64,000 nt of DNA from Ga0077555 sp963741565. Lineage in GTDB: Bacteria > Pseudomonadota > Alphaproteobacteria > Rhizobiales > Hyphomicrobiaceae. The position numbers and the translations under genes are program-made. The stretch lies in contig CAVUIK010000009.1 in the NCBI GenBank assembly GCA_963741565.1, forward strand, positions 62,001-126,000, given 5' to 3'. Below are positions 38,951 through 47,496 of the stretch, in pieces (the stretch's first letter is position 1; each line of letters begins with the position of its first letter). The notes under the pieces were generated by a model. That model saw only the letters and a list, made by a program, of their open reading frames with translations, had not been told where the DNA came from and did not search any database.

Positions 38951-39598
38951 ATGCCCGCCCTCGATATCCGCCTGACCGACCTCGAGCCAAGGGAGCGCTA
39001 CAAGGCGCTGACGGGCGTTGTCATTCCGCGGCCGATTGCCTTTGTCACGGCGCTGATGCCGAACGGCAAGGTGAATGCTGCGCCGCACAGCTTCTTCAAT
39101 GTGTTCTCGGAAGACCCTCCACTGGTGGTGCTCGGCATTGCGTTGCGCCCCAACAAAACCTTCAAGGATACGACCCAGCACTCGCTCGCGAATGGTGAGT
39201 TCGTCATCAATCTGGTCGATGGCGCACTGGCCGAGAAGATGAACTTAGCCGCCATCACGTTCCCGCCCGAGATCAGCGAATGTGAGGAACTGGGGCTCGA
39301 GACGCTGCCATCCACCGAAATCAAGACGCCGCGACTGAAGGATGCGCCGTTTGCCTACGAGTGCCGGCACAAGGTGACGTTGAATTTCTCTCCGGAGCGG
39401 CAGCTGATCATCGGCGAGATCCTGCGGCTGCATGCCCGGGACGGGCTGATGGACCCGACGACGCTACGGGTTGATCTCGAGAAGTACAACCCGGTCGGTC
39501 GGCTGTTCGGCGATCTCTACTCGTATCAGCAGGCCGTATTCGAACTGAAACGGCCGACCTACGACGAGTGGGTCGCACAGCCGAAATCCAAAGTCTGA
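38951..39598 (+). CDS. flavin reductase-family (FMN-binding) protein
   Basis: Split-barrel flavoprotein of the flavin-reductase-like family (215 aa), of the type that includes many 'DIM6/NTAB' proteins. The start is ATG 38951 with AAGGA upstream. Motifs: RYKALTGVVIPRPIAFVTAL, the conserved opening; VNAAPHSFFNVFSEDPPLVV, the FMN-binding region; and KDTTQHSLANGEFVINLV. It could supply reduced flavin to a monooxygenase such as the LLM enzymes in this window, but no direct partner adjoins it. Confidence 0.88.
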   Translation: MPALDIRLTDLEPRERYKALTGVVIPRPIAFVTALMPNGKVNAAPHSFFNVFSEDPPLVVLGIALRPNKTFKDTTQHSLANGEFVINLVDGALAEKMNLAAITFPPEISECEELGLETLPSTEIKTPRLKDAPFAYECRHKVTLNFSPERQLIIGEILRLHARDGLMDPTTLRVDLEKYNPVGRLFGDLYSYQQAVFELKRPTYDEWVAQPKSKV

Positions 39599-39610
39599 GT
39601 CGAGGCCACG

Positions 39611-40375
39611 TTAAGGCGTGGCGCTACCGATACATTCCCAGCAGAAGCCCTTGGTTTTCTTAACCGAAGCGGACGGTGGCGCCGCGACCACGGGTCGTTT
39701 CGTGACCGGCTTGACAGTTGGCGTCTCGACGGTTTTGTCGCTCAACAGGCCAACGGAGGCGGCATCCGGCGCGCGGGGGATCGAAAGTTCCGGCTTCACG
39801 CGTCCAAGCGCCGTATCGTACCAGGCCTGGGTCGAGAGATGGGCACGCTCGAGGCTGTCATTGCCGTCGAGCGGCGCCACGCCGACATAGGCAATGTCGA
39901 TTGGTGCCGACTCCCGGACGCGAATGCCAAGTAACTCAGCCGCCTTCTCTGAGAGTGCAATTGTCTGGCTCATGCTCATCGGGCCGCGATCATTGACACG
40001 GACCAAAACTTTGCGGCCGGTTTCGCGGCTCGTGATCTCGACAATCGATGGCAGCGGCAGGGTCCGGTGCGCGGCCGTGAGCGCTGTTCTGTCGAGGTTT
40101 TCGCCGTTCGCCGTCATCCGGCCATGCATGTTGCCGGCGGCCACGATCGCGGTACCCCGTTCCGCGTAAAGCTCATCAGCGGCAGGCGTGAACAGCTGGC
40201 CATCGATCTCGTAGGGCTCGCCGATCAGGTACCAACCGCCGCCCAGCTTGATATCCGATGCCGAAGCGAACGTCCCGCTCTGCGCGAGCAGGAGCATGAC
40301 GATCAATCGAGACGGCGATCGCCGGCGCGACGCTGCTTGTGGGGCGTTCAACAGCTTCAGCATGCCAATACTCAT
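39611..40375 (-). CDS. rlpA: septal ring lytic transglycosylase RlpA-family protein
   Basis: RlpA-like protein (254 aa) with a double-psi beta-barrel (about 73-160), a peptidoglycan lytic transglycosylase fold. Signal-like segment SRLIVMLLLAQSGTFASAS (22-40); no lipobox Cys, unlike E. coli RlpA. Family motifs: YEIDGQLFTPAADELYAERG, HGRMTANGENLD, TAAHRTLPLPSIVEI and VRVNDRGPM (125-133). The usual WYG after GTAS is replaced by GTAIVAAGN. There is no C-terminal SPOR domain; instead there is a Pro/Lys/Thr tail ending in CWECIGSATP. Activity is likely but not assured. Confidence 0.83.
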   Translation of the reverse strand: MSIGMLKLLNAPQAASRRRSPSRLIVMLLLAQSGTFASASDIKLGGGWYLIGEPYEIDGQLFTPAADELYAERGTAIVAAGNMHGRMTANGENLDRTALTAAHRTLPLPSIVEITSRETGRKVLVRVNDRGPMSMSQTIALSEKAAELLGIRVRESAPIDIAYVGVAPLDGNDSLERAHLSTQAWYDTALGRVKPELSIPRAPDAASVGLLSDKTVETPTVKPVTKRPVVAAPPSASVKKTKGFCWECIGSATP

Positions 40376-40512
40376 AGATTTATGGGCACACGGAGCAGCC
40401 TAGTCGGGGGGGCCGACTAATTGAAGCAGTCTTTCCGGAGAGGTCTTTCAATGATCTGCGGCGGGTTCCAACCAACTGAAACAGCGGTTGTTCTTCCGAT
40501 TGCGGCAAATTG

Positions 40513-41400
40513 TCAGGCAGCAGATTTGCCCGGCGCGAGTAGGTCGAAGATGCGCTCGTCGAGCAGGCCGCGAGACCCTTCTGGATGGATCGACTGGATA
40601 CAGACGTGATCGGCGCCGGCGTCCCAATGTTGCTGGATGCGGCGGCGGATGGTGCCTTCGTCGCCCCAAACAATGTTGGCGTCGATCAAGCGGTCCGACC
40701 CTTCGCCCGCCAAGTCGCTGTCCGTAAATCCGAGCCGGCGCCAGTTGTTCGCGTAGTTCGCCATTTGGATATAAGGGGCCAAGGCGATGCGAGCGCCACG
40801 GCGGGCGCGCGCCTGATCCGTTTCCAGCATCACCATCTGCTCGGGACAGAGGAGTTTGCCGGGGCCAAGGATGCGGCGGGCTTTGGCGGTGTGCTCGGGG
40901 GTGACGCAATAGGGGTGTGCTCCCGCCGATTTCTCGGCGGCGAGTTCCAGCATTTTCGGACCGAGCGCGGCGAGCACCGTTTGCGGCGGCGATGCCGGTG
41001 GCGGTGCCATGTAAGGTGCGGCGGCCATGCCATCCAGGTAGGCGCGCATTGTTGCGACCGGCTTGCCGTAGGCGTGGCCGCGCATATCCGAGACCATCGG
41101 CTTATGCGAGACGCCAAGACCGAGTAGGAAACGACCGTTGGACTGTTCGGCAAGCCCACGCGAGGCGTTGGCCATCGCCATCGGATCGCGCGCATAGATG
41201 TTGGCGATGCCCGTTGCGATGTTGAGCGTCTTCGTGCCGGCGAGCAACCAGGCTGCGTTCACGAGCACATTGCGCCCGCGGCTTTCCGGCGTCCACAAAG
41301 TCTTGAATCCGCGCGCTTCGGTGCGTTGGGCGAACGCCAGCGCATCTTTGGCCGACAGGGCGTCGAGTGAAGCCCAAACTCCGAGCTTGCCGAGTTGCAT
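40513..41400 (-). CDS. LLM-class F420-type oxidoreductase
   Basis: Luciferase-like TIM-barrel enzyme (295 aa) resembling the F420-dependent subfamily common in actinobacteria. Motifs: LGVWASLDAL at the first strand, RGFKTLWTPESRGRN, NIATGIANIYARDPMAMANA and GRFLLGLGVSHKPMV. The start is ATG 41400. It is shorter than the other LLM protein here and of a different subgroup. Whether it uses F420 or FMN cannot be decided from sequence; no F420 biosynthesis gene is in the window. Confidence 0.87.
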   Translation of the reverse strand: MQLGKLGVWASLDALSAKDALAFAQRTEARGFKTLWTPESRGRNVLVNAAWLLAGTKTLNIATGIANIYARDPMAMANASRGLAEQSNGRFLLGLGVSHKPMVSDMRGHAYGKPVATMRAYLDGMAAAPYMAPPPASPPQTVLAALGPKMLELAAEKSAGAHPYCVTPEHTAKARRILGPGKLLCPEQMVMLETDQARARRGARIALAPYIQMANYANNWRRLGFTDSDLAGEGSDRLIDANIVWGDEGTIRRRIQQHWDAGADHVCIQSIHPEGSRGLLDERIFDLLAPGKSAA

Positions 41401-41580
41401 TCGAGAGTCCTCGCTGATGACGGCGCGTCGCTGGGAGCCAGCGCCCAGCCGGGCTCGTGGTCCCCGGAGGGCGGGCCCAGAATGTCACTTGGCGGATGCA
41501 AGGGCAACCGATCAATGCCGTTGCGGCACTGCGCCCAACCGTCCAAACTGGCCCATCATCAGATGTAAGCGAGGATAACA

Positions 41581-42192
41581 ATGAAGCTTTTCTATTCGCC
41601 GACTTCTCCCTATGTCCGCAAGGTCATGGTGCTCGCCATCGAGAAAGGTCTCGACAGCAAGATCGAGAAGATGCCGACTAGCGCAAGCCCGATCGCGCGC
41701 GAAGCGGGGCTGACGTCCAAGAACCCGCTCGGCAAGGTGCCGTGCCTGATCACGGACGACGGCATGGCGCTGTTCGATAGCTCGGTGATCTGCAGCTACG
41801 TCGACAGCCTAAAGGCGCCGCACCTGATCCCAGGCGATACGAAGGCCAAGTATGCGACGCTGACGCTCGAGTCGCTCGCCGACGGTTTCCTGGATGCTGG
41901 CATCCTGTGCCGTTATGAGTCGGCGCTGCGACCTGAGCCGAAGCGCTGGGATGATTGGACCAAAGGGCAGATGGCAAAGATCATGGGCGCGATGGATGCC
42001 CTCGAGACGACCTATGCCGGTGAGCTGTCGGGCCCTTTGACACTAGGGCAGATCGCCGTCGGCTGTGCCCTCGGGTGGTTCGATTTCCGCAATGGCCATA
42101 TCGAGTGGCGTTCAAGCCGCCCGAAACTTGCTGCGTTCGCGAAATCGTTCAATGAGCGGCCCTCGATGAAAGCGACCGTTCCGATGGGCTGA
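41581..42192 (+). CDS. glutathione S-transferase family protein
   Basis: Cytosolic GST (203 aa). The N-terminal thioredoxin-like domain (1-78) starts MKLFYSPTSPYVRKVMV, with Ser/Thr near the usual glutathione-activating position, then NPLGKVPCLITDDG (cis-Pro loop) and FDSSVICSYVD. The C-terminal helical domain includes SGPLTLGQIAVGCALGWFDF. The start is ATG 41581 with GAGGA upstream. It is divergent from the LLM gene. Many such GSTs act in detoxification or aromatic catabolism. Confidence 0.9.
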   Translation: MKLFYSPTSPYVRKVMVLAIEKGLDSKIEKMPTSASPIAREAGLTSKNPLGKVPCLITDDGMALFDSSVICSYVDSLKAPHLIPGDTKAKYATLTLESLADGFLDAGILCRYESALRPEPKRWDDWTKGQMAKIMGAMDALETTYAGELSGPLTLGQIAVGCALGWFDFRNGHIEWRSSRPKLAAFAKSFNERPSMKATVPMG

Positions 42193-42221
42193 GGAAACGT
42201 CGTCGGCTTGTGCCGATCTTC

Positions 42222-42269
42222 AGCCGGGCTTGGCCATCGCGCATTGCGGTCGGTCAGGCCCGGCTTTTC
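42222..42269 (+). terminator. probable terminator after the GST gene
   Basis: AGCCGGGC (42222-42229) pairs with GCCCGGCT (42258-42265), followed by TTTTCT. The loop is long (28 bases). It lies 30 bases after the GST stop and in the convergent gap to aroQ. Confidence 0.5.
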
Positions 42270-42298
42270 TGCCTCTGGCCGCTTCGCAATACACGTCG

Positions 42299-42757
42299 TC
42301 ATGAACCGGCTTTGCGCGCCGCCTTCAGCAGGCCGGCCATCGCCTCGACCGCAATTGGATAGCCGGCGACGCCCAGACCGCAGATCAACGCCGTTGCCGC
42401 AAACGTCGTGTAGGAATGATGGCGAAACGCTTCGCGCTTGTGGGGGTTCGAGATGTGCAGCTCGATGATCGGCCCTTTGAACATGGTCAAGGCGTCGAGA
42501 ATGGCCACCGAAGTGTGCGTGTAGGCGGCTGGATTGATAATGATGCCGTCCGCGCCGTTGATCGCGCCGTGGATCCAATCGATCAGCTCGTATTCCCGGT
42601 TCGATTGATGAAACGAGATCGTGAGACCGAGCGTGACGGCTTTGGCGCGGCACATCTCCTCGACCTGGGGCAGCGTCGTCGAGCCGTAAATGTGCGGCTC
42701 GCGCGTGCCAAGAAGGTTGAGGTTCGGGCCATTGAGAATGAGGATGGGTTTGGTCAT
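42299..42757 (-). CDS. aroQ: 3-dehydroquinate dehydratase, type II
   Basis: Shikimate-pathway enzyme (152 aa; dodecameric type II). ILNGPNLNLLGTREPHIYGS carries the catalytic Tyr24 in the flexible lid; INPAAYTHTSVAI is the substrate-binding strand; and His101 in IELHISNPHKRE acts as proton donor. FRHHSY completes the site. The start is ATG 42757. The protein is full length. It is not next to accBC, its frequent partner in proteobacteria. Confidence 0.97.
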   Translation of the reverse strand: MTKPILILNGPNLNLLGTREPHIYGSTTLPQVEEMCRAKAVTLGLTISFHQSNREYELIDWIHGAINGADGIIINPAAYTHTSVAILDALTMFKGPIIELHISNPHKREAFRHHSYTTFAATALICGLGVAGYPIAVEAMAGLLKAARKAGS

Positions 42758-43016
42758 TGCGCTTCCGTTCGCGAGACCGCATCGCGGCCGATCCGGTGGC
42801 AGTCTACCTGATTTCCGGGCTGGGCAAGAGAGCTTCCAGCCCTCTGCCGGCGGAAAGTCGCCGGCAGGCCATCACACTAGCTCCGCCGGGTGGATGGCAG
42901 GCGAAATTGGCAACTCACATTGCCGGTCCGCCATTTGGGATGCAATATCCGATGCATGGGTATGCAGCCCGGCCGTGCCCTGCGGCAAGGCCGCCAAACA
43001 CTGGAGATGTCGCGAC

Positions 43017-43454
43017 ATGGCGAAGAATTACATCCCAAGCCCGCGTGACTGGGTGCGCGAGCAGGTCGAGCTCTACGAGAGCAGCGGCGGTACCAAGGGC
43101 ACGACCCTGCGCGATACCGGCCTGCCGGTGATCCTCGTGACGCACACCGGCAACAAGACTGGCGCCACTCGCAAGACGCCACTGATGCGCGTGAAGGACG
43201 GCCGCAGCTATGTCCTGGTCGGTTCGGTTGGTGGTGCGCCACAAGATCCGGTTTGGGTGCACAACTTGCGCGTCGATCCAGCAATCGAGCTGCGCGATGA
43301 AACCGTGGTGCAGCCGATGCGGGTGCGCGAAGTGACGGATGCGACCGAGCGGTCACGTCTGTGGGCGGTATCCGTCGCGGCCTTTCCGCCGTACGCCGAG
43401 TACCAGCAGCGCACAAGCCGGCTGATTCCGGTGTTTATTGCGGAACCGATTTAA
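43017..43454 (+). CDS. nitroreductase/deazaflavin-dependent (Ddn-type) oxidoreductase
   Basis: Small split-barrel protein (145 aa) of the nitroreductase family typified by the mycobacterial F420-dependent Ddn. Motifs: GLPVILVTHTGNKTGATRKT (cofactor phosphate loop with TGxKTG), PLMRVKDGRSYVLVGSVGGAP, and DPVWVHNLRVDPAIELR. The start is ATG 43017; longer frames are unlike the family. Alphaproteobacterial members may use flavin or F420; the cofactor is unproven. It is followed by the GMC oxidoreductase gene after 82 bases. Confidence 0.87.
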   Translation: MAKNYIPSPRDWVREQVELYESSGGTKGTTLRDTGLPVILVTHTGNKTGATRKTPLMRVKDGRSYVLVGSVGGAPQDPVWVHNLRVDPAIELRDETVVQPMRVREVTDATERSRLWAVSVAAFPPYAEYQQRTSRLIPVFIAEPI

Positions 43455-43536
43455 TGAAGAGCGGTTCGACGTTCCGCACGAGCCTGTGATTGTGTAGCAT
43501 CGCGACAATTGATTGAGGCATCTGAACAGGGGCGCC

Positions 43537-45153
43537 ATGAGCGGGGAAATCTACGACTTCATTGTTACGGGTGCCGGCTCGGCGGGCTGTGCCGTTGCCG
43601 CCCGTCTTTCGGAGTCCGGTCGCTATCGGGTACTGCTGCTCGAAGCCGGCCAGCGCGACGACAATCCCTGGGTTCACATTCCGATCGGCTATCACAAGCT
43701 CTATACACACGAGAGCCTGAACTGGAAATTCGAGAGCGAGCCGGTCCCTGGCCTCAATGGCCGCACGTCCTACCAGCCGCGTGGCAAGATGCTTGGTGGC
43801 ACCAGCTCGCTCAACGGCATGGTCTATATGCGCGGAACGGCGGCCGACTACGATGGCTGGCGCCAGCGCGGTTGCGAGGGCTGGGACTATACCAGCGTGC
43901 TGCCCTTTTTCCGGAAAGCCGAAGACAACGAGCGCGGCGAGACCGAGTTCCATGGAGCCGGCGGGCCGCTGAAGGTCACCGACCACCAATTCCGCAGCGA
44001 GATCATTGATGCCGTCGTCGAGGCGGCCGTTCAGGCCGGCGTGCCGCGGAACCCGGACTTCAACGGCGCGACACAAGACGGTGTCGGCTATTATCAGACG
44101 ACGACCGGTGACGGTCGCCGCTGGAGCACCGCCGTCGCCTATCTGAACCCTGCTCGCGGACGTCAAAATCTCGTCGTCACGCCGCAAGCCCACGCGACCC
44201 GAATCTTGATCGAGGACGGCCGTGCCGTTGGCGTCGAGTACCGCACACCGAAGGGTCTCGAAACCGCGCGTGCGCGAGTCGAAGTGATCGTCTCGGGCGG
44301 GGTCTACGGCTCGCCGCAATTGCTGCTGCTGTCGGGCGTCGGGCCGGGCGCGCATTTGAAGGAGATGGGCGTCAATGTGGTTCGCGACCTCCCTGCTGTT
44401 GGCGCCAACCTGCATGATCATTTCAATTCCTATGTCACTTGGCGCTCGACCAAGACTGGCACCCTCAACGATCTTGCGCGCTCTCCTTTGCGGCAGGTCA
44501 AAGCCGGACTTCAGTATGCGATCGGCCGCAATGGACCGCTCTCCGGCATCAGCACGCTCGCTGGCATCCTGGTACGGTCCGATCCGCGCTTTGACCGGCC
44601 CGATTTGCAGATGAACATCTTCCTGTGGTCGATCGAAAGTCGCGACCGCACGGGCATTCACGCCCACAAGTGGCCGGGGTTCACGATTTCACCGGTTCAC
44701 TTGAGACCCGAGGGGCGCGGTAAACTGAGCCTCAAGAGCCCCGATCCGTTGAGCCCCCCGAAAATCGAGTTCAAGTTTCTCGAGACCGCCTATGACGTGG
44801 AGGCGATGCTCTACGGCATGCGGCTCGCCCGAAAAATCGCCGAGCAGGCGGCGCTCAAGCCGTTCGTGGCCGAAGAGATTCAGCCCGGCCCGGCCGTGAC
44901 TAGCGATGCGGCCATGATCGAGGATCTTCGCAATCGCGGGGTCTCGAATCTGCATCCCGTCGGCACCTGCCGCATGGGCCATGGCGCCGATGCGGTGGTC
45001 GATCCGCGCCTGCGCGTGCATGGCATCAAGGGATTGCGCGTCGCCGACGCCTCCATCATGCCGCAGGTCGTCGGTGGCAACACCAACGCACCGTCGATCA
45101 TGATTGGCGAGAAATGCGCCGCCATGGTTCTCGATGATGCGGCGCGCGCCTGA
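43537..45153 (+). CDS. GMC-family oxidoreductase (choline dehydrogenase-like)
   Basis: FAD-dependent glucose-methanol-choline oxidoreductase (538 aa). The dinucleotide motif is GAGSAG (12-17), then LLLEAGQRDDNPWVHIPIG. The GMC signatures are PRGKMLGGTSSLNGMVYMRG and SGGVYGSPQLLLLSGVGP. The active site is His in NLHPVGTCRMG and the Asn of VVGGNTNAPSIMIGEK. The start is ATG 43537 with AGGGG upstream. It oxidises an alcohol; choline is one option, but many relatives act on aliphatic or aromatic alcohols. It converges with a CoA-transferase gene. Confidence 0.93.
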   Translation: MSGEIYDFIVTGAGSAGCAVAARLSESGRYRVLLLEAGQRDDNPWVHIPIGYHKLYTHESLNWKFESEPVPGLNGRTSYQPRGKMLGGTSSLNGMVYMRGTAADYDGWRQRGCEGWDYTSVLPFFRKAEDNERGETEFHGAGGPLKVTDHQFRSEIIDAVVEAAVQAGVPRNPDFNGATQDGVGYYQTTTGDGRRWSTAVAYLNPARGRQNLVVTPQAHATRILIEDGRAVGVEYRTPKGLETARARVEVIVSGGVYGSPQLLLLSGVGPGAHLKEMGVNVVRDLPAVGANLHDHFNSYVTWRSTKTGTLNDLARSPLRQVKAGLQYAIGRNGPLSGISTLAGILVRSDPRFDRPDLQMNIFLWSIESRDRTGIHAHKWPGFTISPVHLRPEGRGKLSLKSPDPLSPPKIEFKFLETAYDVEAMLYGMRLARKIAEQAALKPFVAEEIQPGPAVTSDAAMIEDLRNRGVSNLHPVGTCRMGHGADAVVDPRLRVHGIKGLRVADASIMPQVVGGNTNAPSIMIGEKCAAMVLDDAARA

Positions 45154-45182
45154 CCGGGCGCGTCGCCTGCCTGCGCTCTCGA

Positions 45183-46337
45183 TCAACCGATCACGTTCGC
45201 CTGCCGTAGCGTGGCCAGTCGCGCATTGTCATAGCCAAGTATCGAACGCAGGACTTCGTCGGTGTGCTGGCCGGGAGTGGGGACCGGGCCGATGCGGCCT
45301 GGTGTTCCCGACATCTTCACGGCGACCCCGGGAACATGGATCTCGCCAGCCAGCGCGTCCGGCTGCAGTGCGAGCATCTCGCGTTCCCATGTGTGCGCGT
45401 CCTTAGTGACTTCGGGTATGCTGCGCACGGGCGCCACGGGAATGCCTGCCGCCAGAAGCGTGTCGACCACTTCGGTGACGGTTCGCTCCGAAGTCCAAGC
45501 TTCAATGGCACGGCGGCGCGCATCTCCGGCGCCAACCGAGGAGTTGATCGGGCCTGCCTCGCTGCCGGCAGCCGATCCGCTGACAATCGTCATCAGGGCC
45601 CCCGCCATCTCGCGCCCGATCGCCGCGATGACGACGTGCCCATCCTTGGCGCGATAGGGCGGACGGCCGCCTTCGCCGCCTTCTTCGCCTGTGCCAAGGT
45701 AGTAGATGCTCGGGATCTCGACCATTGTAAGTGCCGAATCGAGCAAGCAACAGTCGACCACCTGCCCTTCGCCCGTGCGATCGCGATGGCGAAGGGCCGC
45801 GAGCGCACCGATCGTCGCATGCAGAGCCGTCGTGCGATCGACCAGCGAGAACGCGGTGCCGATGGGCTGCCCAACAGGGCGTCCTGTGAGATGCATCAAG
45901 CCGCTCATGGCCTGTCCGAGTGGATCGAATGCAGGCCGGTCCTTGTAGGGACCGTATTGGCCAAATCCGGAGACAGAAACGAGAATGATGTCGCGCTTTA
46001 ATGACTTCAGCGCCTCGTAGCCGAAACCCATGGCATTCATCGTGCCGGGACGGAAGTTCTCGAGCACGATGTCCGATTTAGCGACGAGGCCTGAGAAGAT
46101 CTCCTTGCCCGCCTTGGTGCGCAGATCCAGGCAGACCGATTTTTTGCCGCGATTGTAGACCGTGAAATAGACGCTCTGGCCGCGCACGATCGGCGGGTTC
46201 TTGCGTGTTTCTTCGCCGCCAATCTTCTCGATCTTGATGACCTCCGCGCCGAGGTCCGACATCATCATGCCGCCGCGTGGGCCGGCCTGGAATCGCGCGA
46301 GTTCCAGCACGCGCACGCCGTCGAGACTGAGTTGCAT
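45183..46337 (-). CDS. CaiB/BaiF family CoA-transferase (second copy type)
   Basis: Class III CoA-transferase (384 aa). SLDGVRVLELARFQAGPRGG opens the fold; DLGAEVIKIEK (28-38), NRGKKSVCLDLRTKAGKEIF and SGFGQYGPYKDRPAFDPLGQ are family motifs. The catalytic Asp is Asp167 in FSLVDRTTALHA. The middle is shortened relative to the 11.5-kb paralog, with an acidic insert EEGGEGG. It is 48 bases downstream of an epimerase gene on the same strand, and an SDR gene precedes that, so a three-gene catabolic operon is likely. The acid substrate is unknown. Confidence 0.9.
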   Translation of the reverse strand: MQLSLDGVRVLELARFQAGPRGGMMMSDLGAEVIKIEKIGGEETRKNPPIVRGQSVYFTVYNRGKKSVCLDLRTKAGKEIFSGLVAKSDIVLENFRPGTMNAMGFGYEALKSLKRDIILVSVSGFGQYGPYKDRPAFDPLGQAMSGLMHLTGRPVGQPIGTAFSLVDRTTALHATIGALAALRHRDRTGEGQVVDCCLLDSALTMVEIPSIYYLGTGEEGGEGGRPPYRAKDGHVVIAAIGREMAGALMTIVSGSAAGSEAGPINSSVGAGDARRRAIEAWTSERTVTEVVDTLLAAGIPVAPVRSIPEVTKDAHTWEREMLALQPDALAGEIHVPGVAVKMSGTPGRIGPVPTPGQHTDEVLRSILGYDNARLATLRQANVIG

Positions 46338-46385
46338 CGCTGGTTCCTGATTCGGCGCTTCAATGCATCCGCAGGTGATATCGCT

Positions 46386-47321
46386 TCAGGCGATCGGCGG
46401 CAGTCCCTTGTCGCGGCGCACGTCGTTGATGATCTGTTTAACGCGATCGCGATAGGGGCGGTATTGAACACCGAACTCCGTGACAAGGCGCGCGTTGTCG
46501 ATCAGGTAGTTACCGCTGGCATCCTTGCCGCCGCTCTCCTTGCCGAAACTGATCTTGGCGTCGGGCAGGTAGGACCGCACAATGTCTGCAATCTCGCCAA
46601 GGCTGATCGCGATCCCGCCGGTATTGTAGATGCGCTGCGCCGGCTTCTCGGCCAACAGCACGCGCGCGAAGACTTCGGCGATCTCGTCGACATGGATTGG
46701 GCAGCGCATGGCATCCTTGAACGGGAACGTGATGGCATTGCCGCGCGCGGGTTCCGTGATGATGTTCACGTGGTCGACGGAGCCGCGCACCTTGTCGGGG
46801 CCGGTCACGTTGGCCGGGCGGATGCCCGTGATCAACATTCCGAACTTTTCGGTGTAGTCCTGCGCTTGCCACTCGTTGATGATCTTGTGCTTGGCATATT
46901 GATACTCGCCGTGCACGTCATCCTTCTCGGTGACGGGGCGGTTGCCGTAGTGCGTCTGCTTGCCGTTCACGGCGAGCGAGCTGGCATACATGGTGTGCTT
47001 GACGCCGAGGATGCGGGCTGCCTCGAAGCAATTGTCCATGCCGAGGATGTTCAGCTTCATCGCCACATGCGGAGCGTGGTCGCTGCCGAGAAAGTAGGAG
47101 AGATTGACCACGCGCTCGGGCTTCGCCGCAGCCATCGCCGCCATCACGTCATCGAATTGCGTGACGTCGCCGCGCACCGATTTGACCTTGGCGCCAAGGT
47201 CGGCAAACGAATGCGCCGCAGGATTGATATCCATCGAGGTGACGGTTTGCCCGCGCTCGGCGAGCAGCCGGACAAGACGATGGCCGATGAATCCGGTGCC
47301 GCCAATGACGAAGACCGACAT
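46386..47321 (-). CDS. NAD-dependent epimerase/dehydratase (extended SDR)
   Basis: Extended short-chain dehydrogenase (311 aa). GGTGFIG (7-13) is the NAD site, MDINP is the acidic end of strand 2, and YASSLAVNG plus the Tyr-x3-Lys of YQYAKHK form the active site. Sugar-nucleotide epimerases share the fold, but the substrate loop here is not diagnostic; related enzymes in catabolic operons act on hydroxy acids or lignin-derived compounds. The start is ATG 47321. Confidence 0.88.
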   Translation of the reverse strand: MSVFVIGGTGFIGHRLVRLLAERGQTVTSMDINPAAHSFADLGAKVKSVRGDVTQFDDVMAAMAAAKPERVVNLSYFLGSDHAPHVAMKLNILGMDNCFEAARILGVKHTMYASSLAVNGKQTHYGNRPVTEKDDVHGEYQYAKHKIINEWQAQDYTEKFGMLITGIRPANVTGPDKVRGSVDHVNIITEPARGNAITFPFKDAMRCPIHVDEIAEVFARVLLAEKPAQRIYNTGGIAISLGEIADIVRSYLPDAKISFGKESGGKDASGNYLIDNARLVTEFGVQYRPYRDRVKQIINDVRRDKGLPPIA

Positions 47322-47496
47322 GTCGTTCTCCTTGAATGTTGACCCGTGGACGATGCCTGACGATCGGATGCTCGCACGTCTCCCGACGGCACTTCAATCG
47401 GGAACCGCGTAATCCACGTGCATTGGCGCCTTATCGGTTGCGCGCGCCGTCGGTATAGCAGCCGGGATCCGCAGCAGGGATTGGCTGTTTTCCAGA

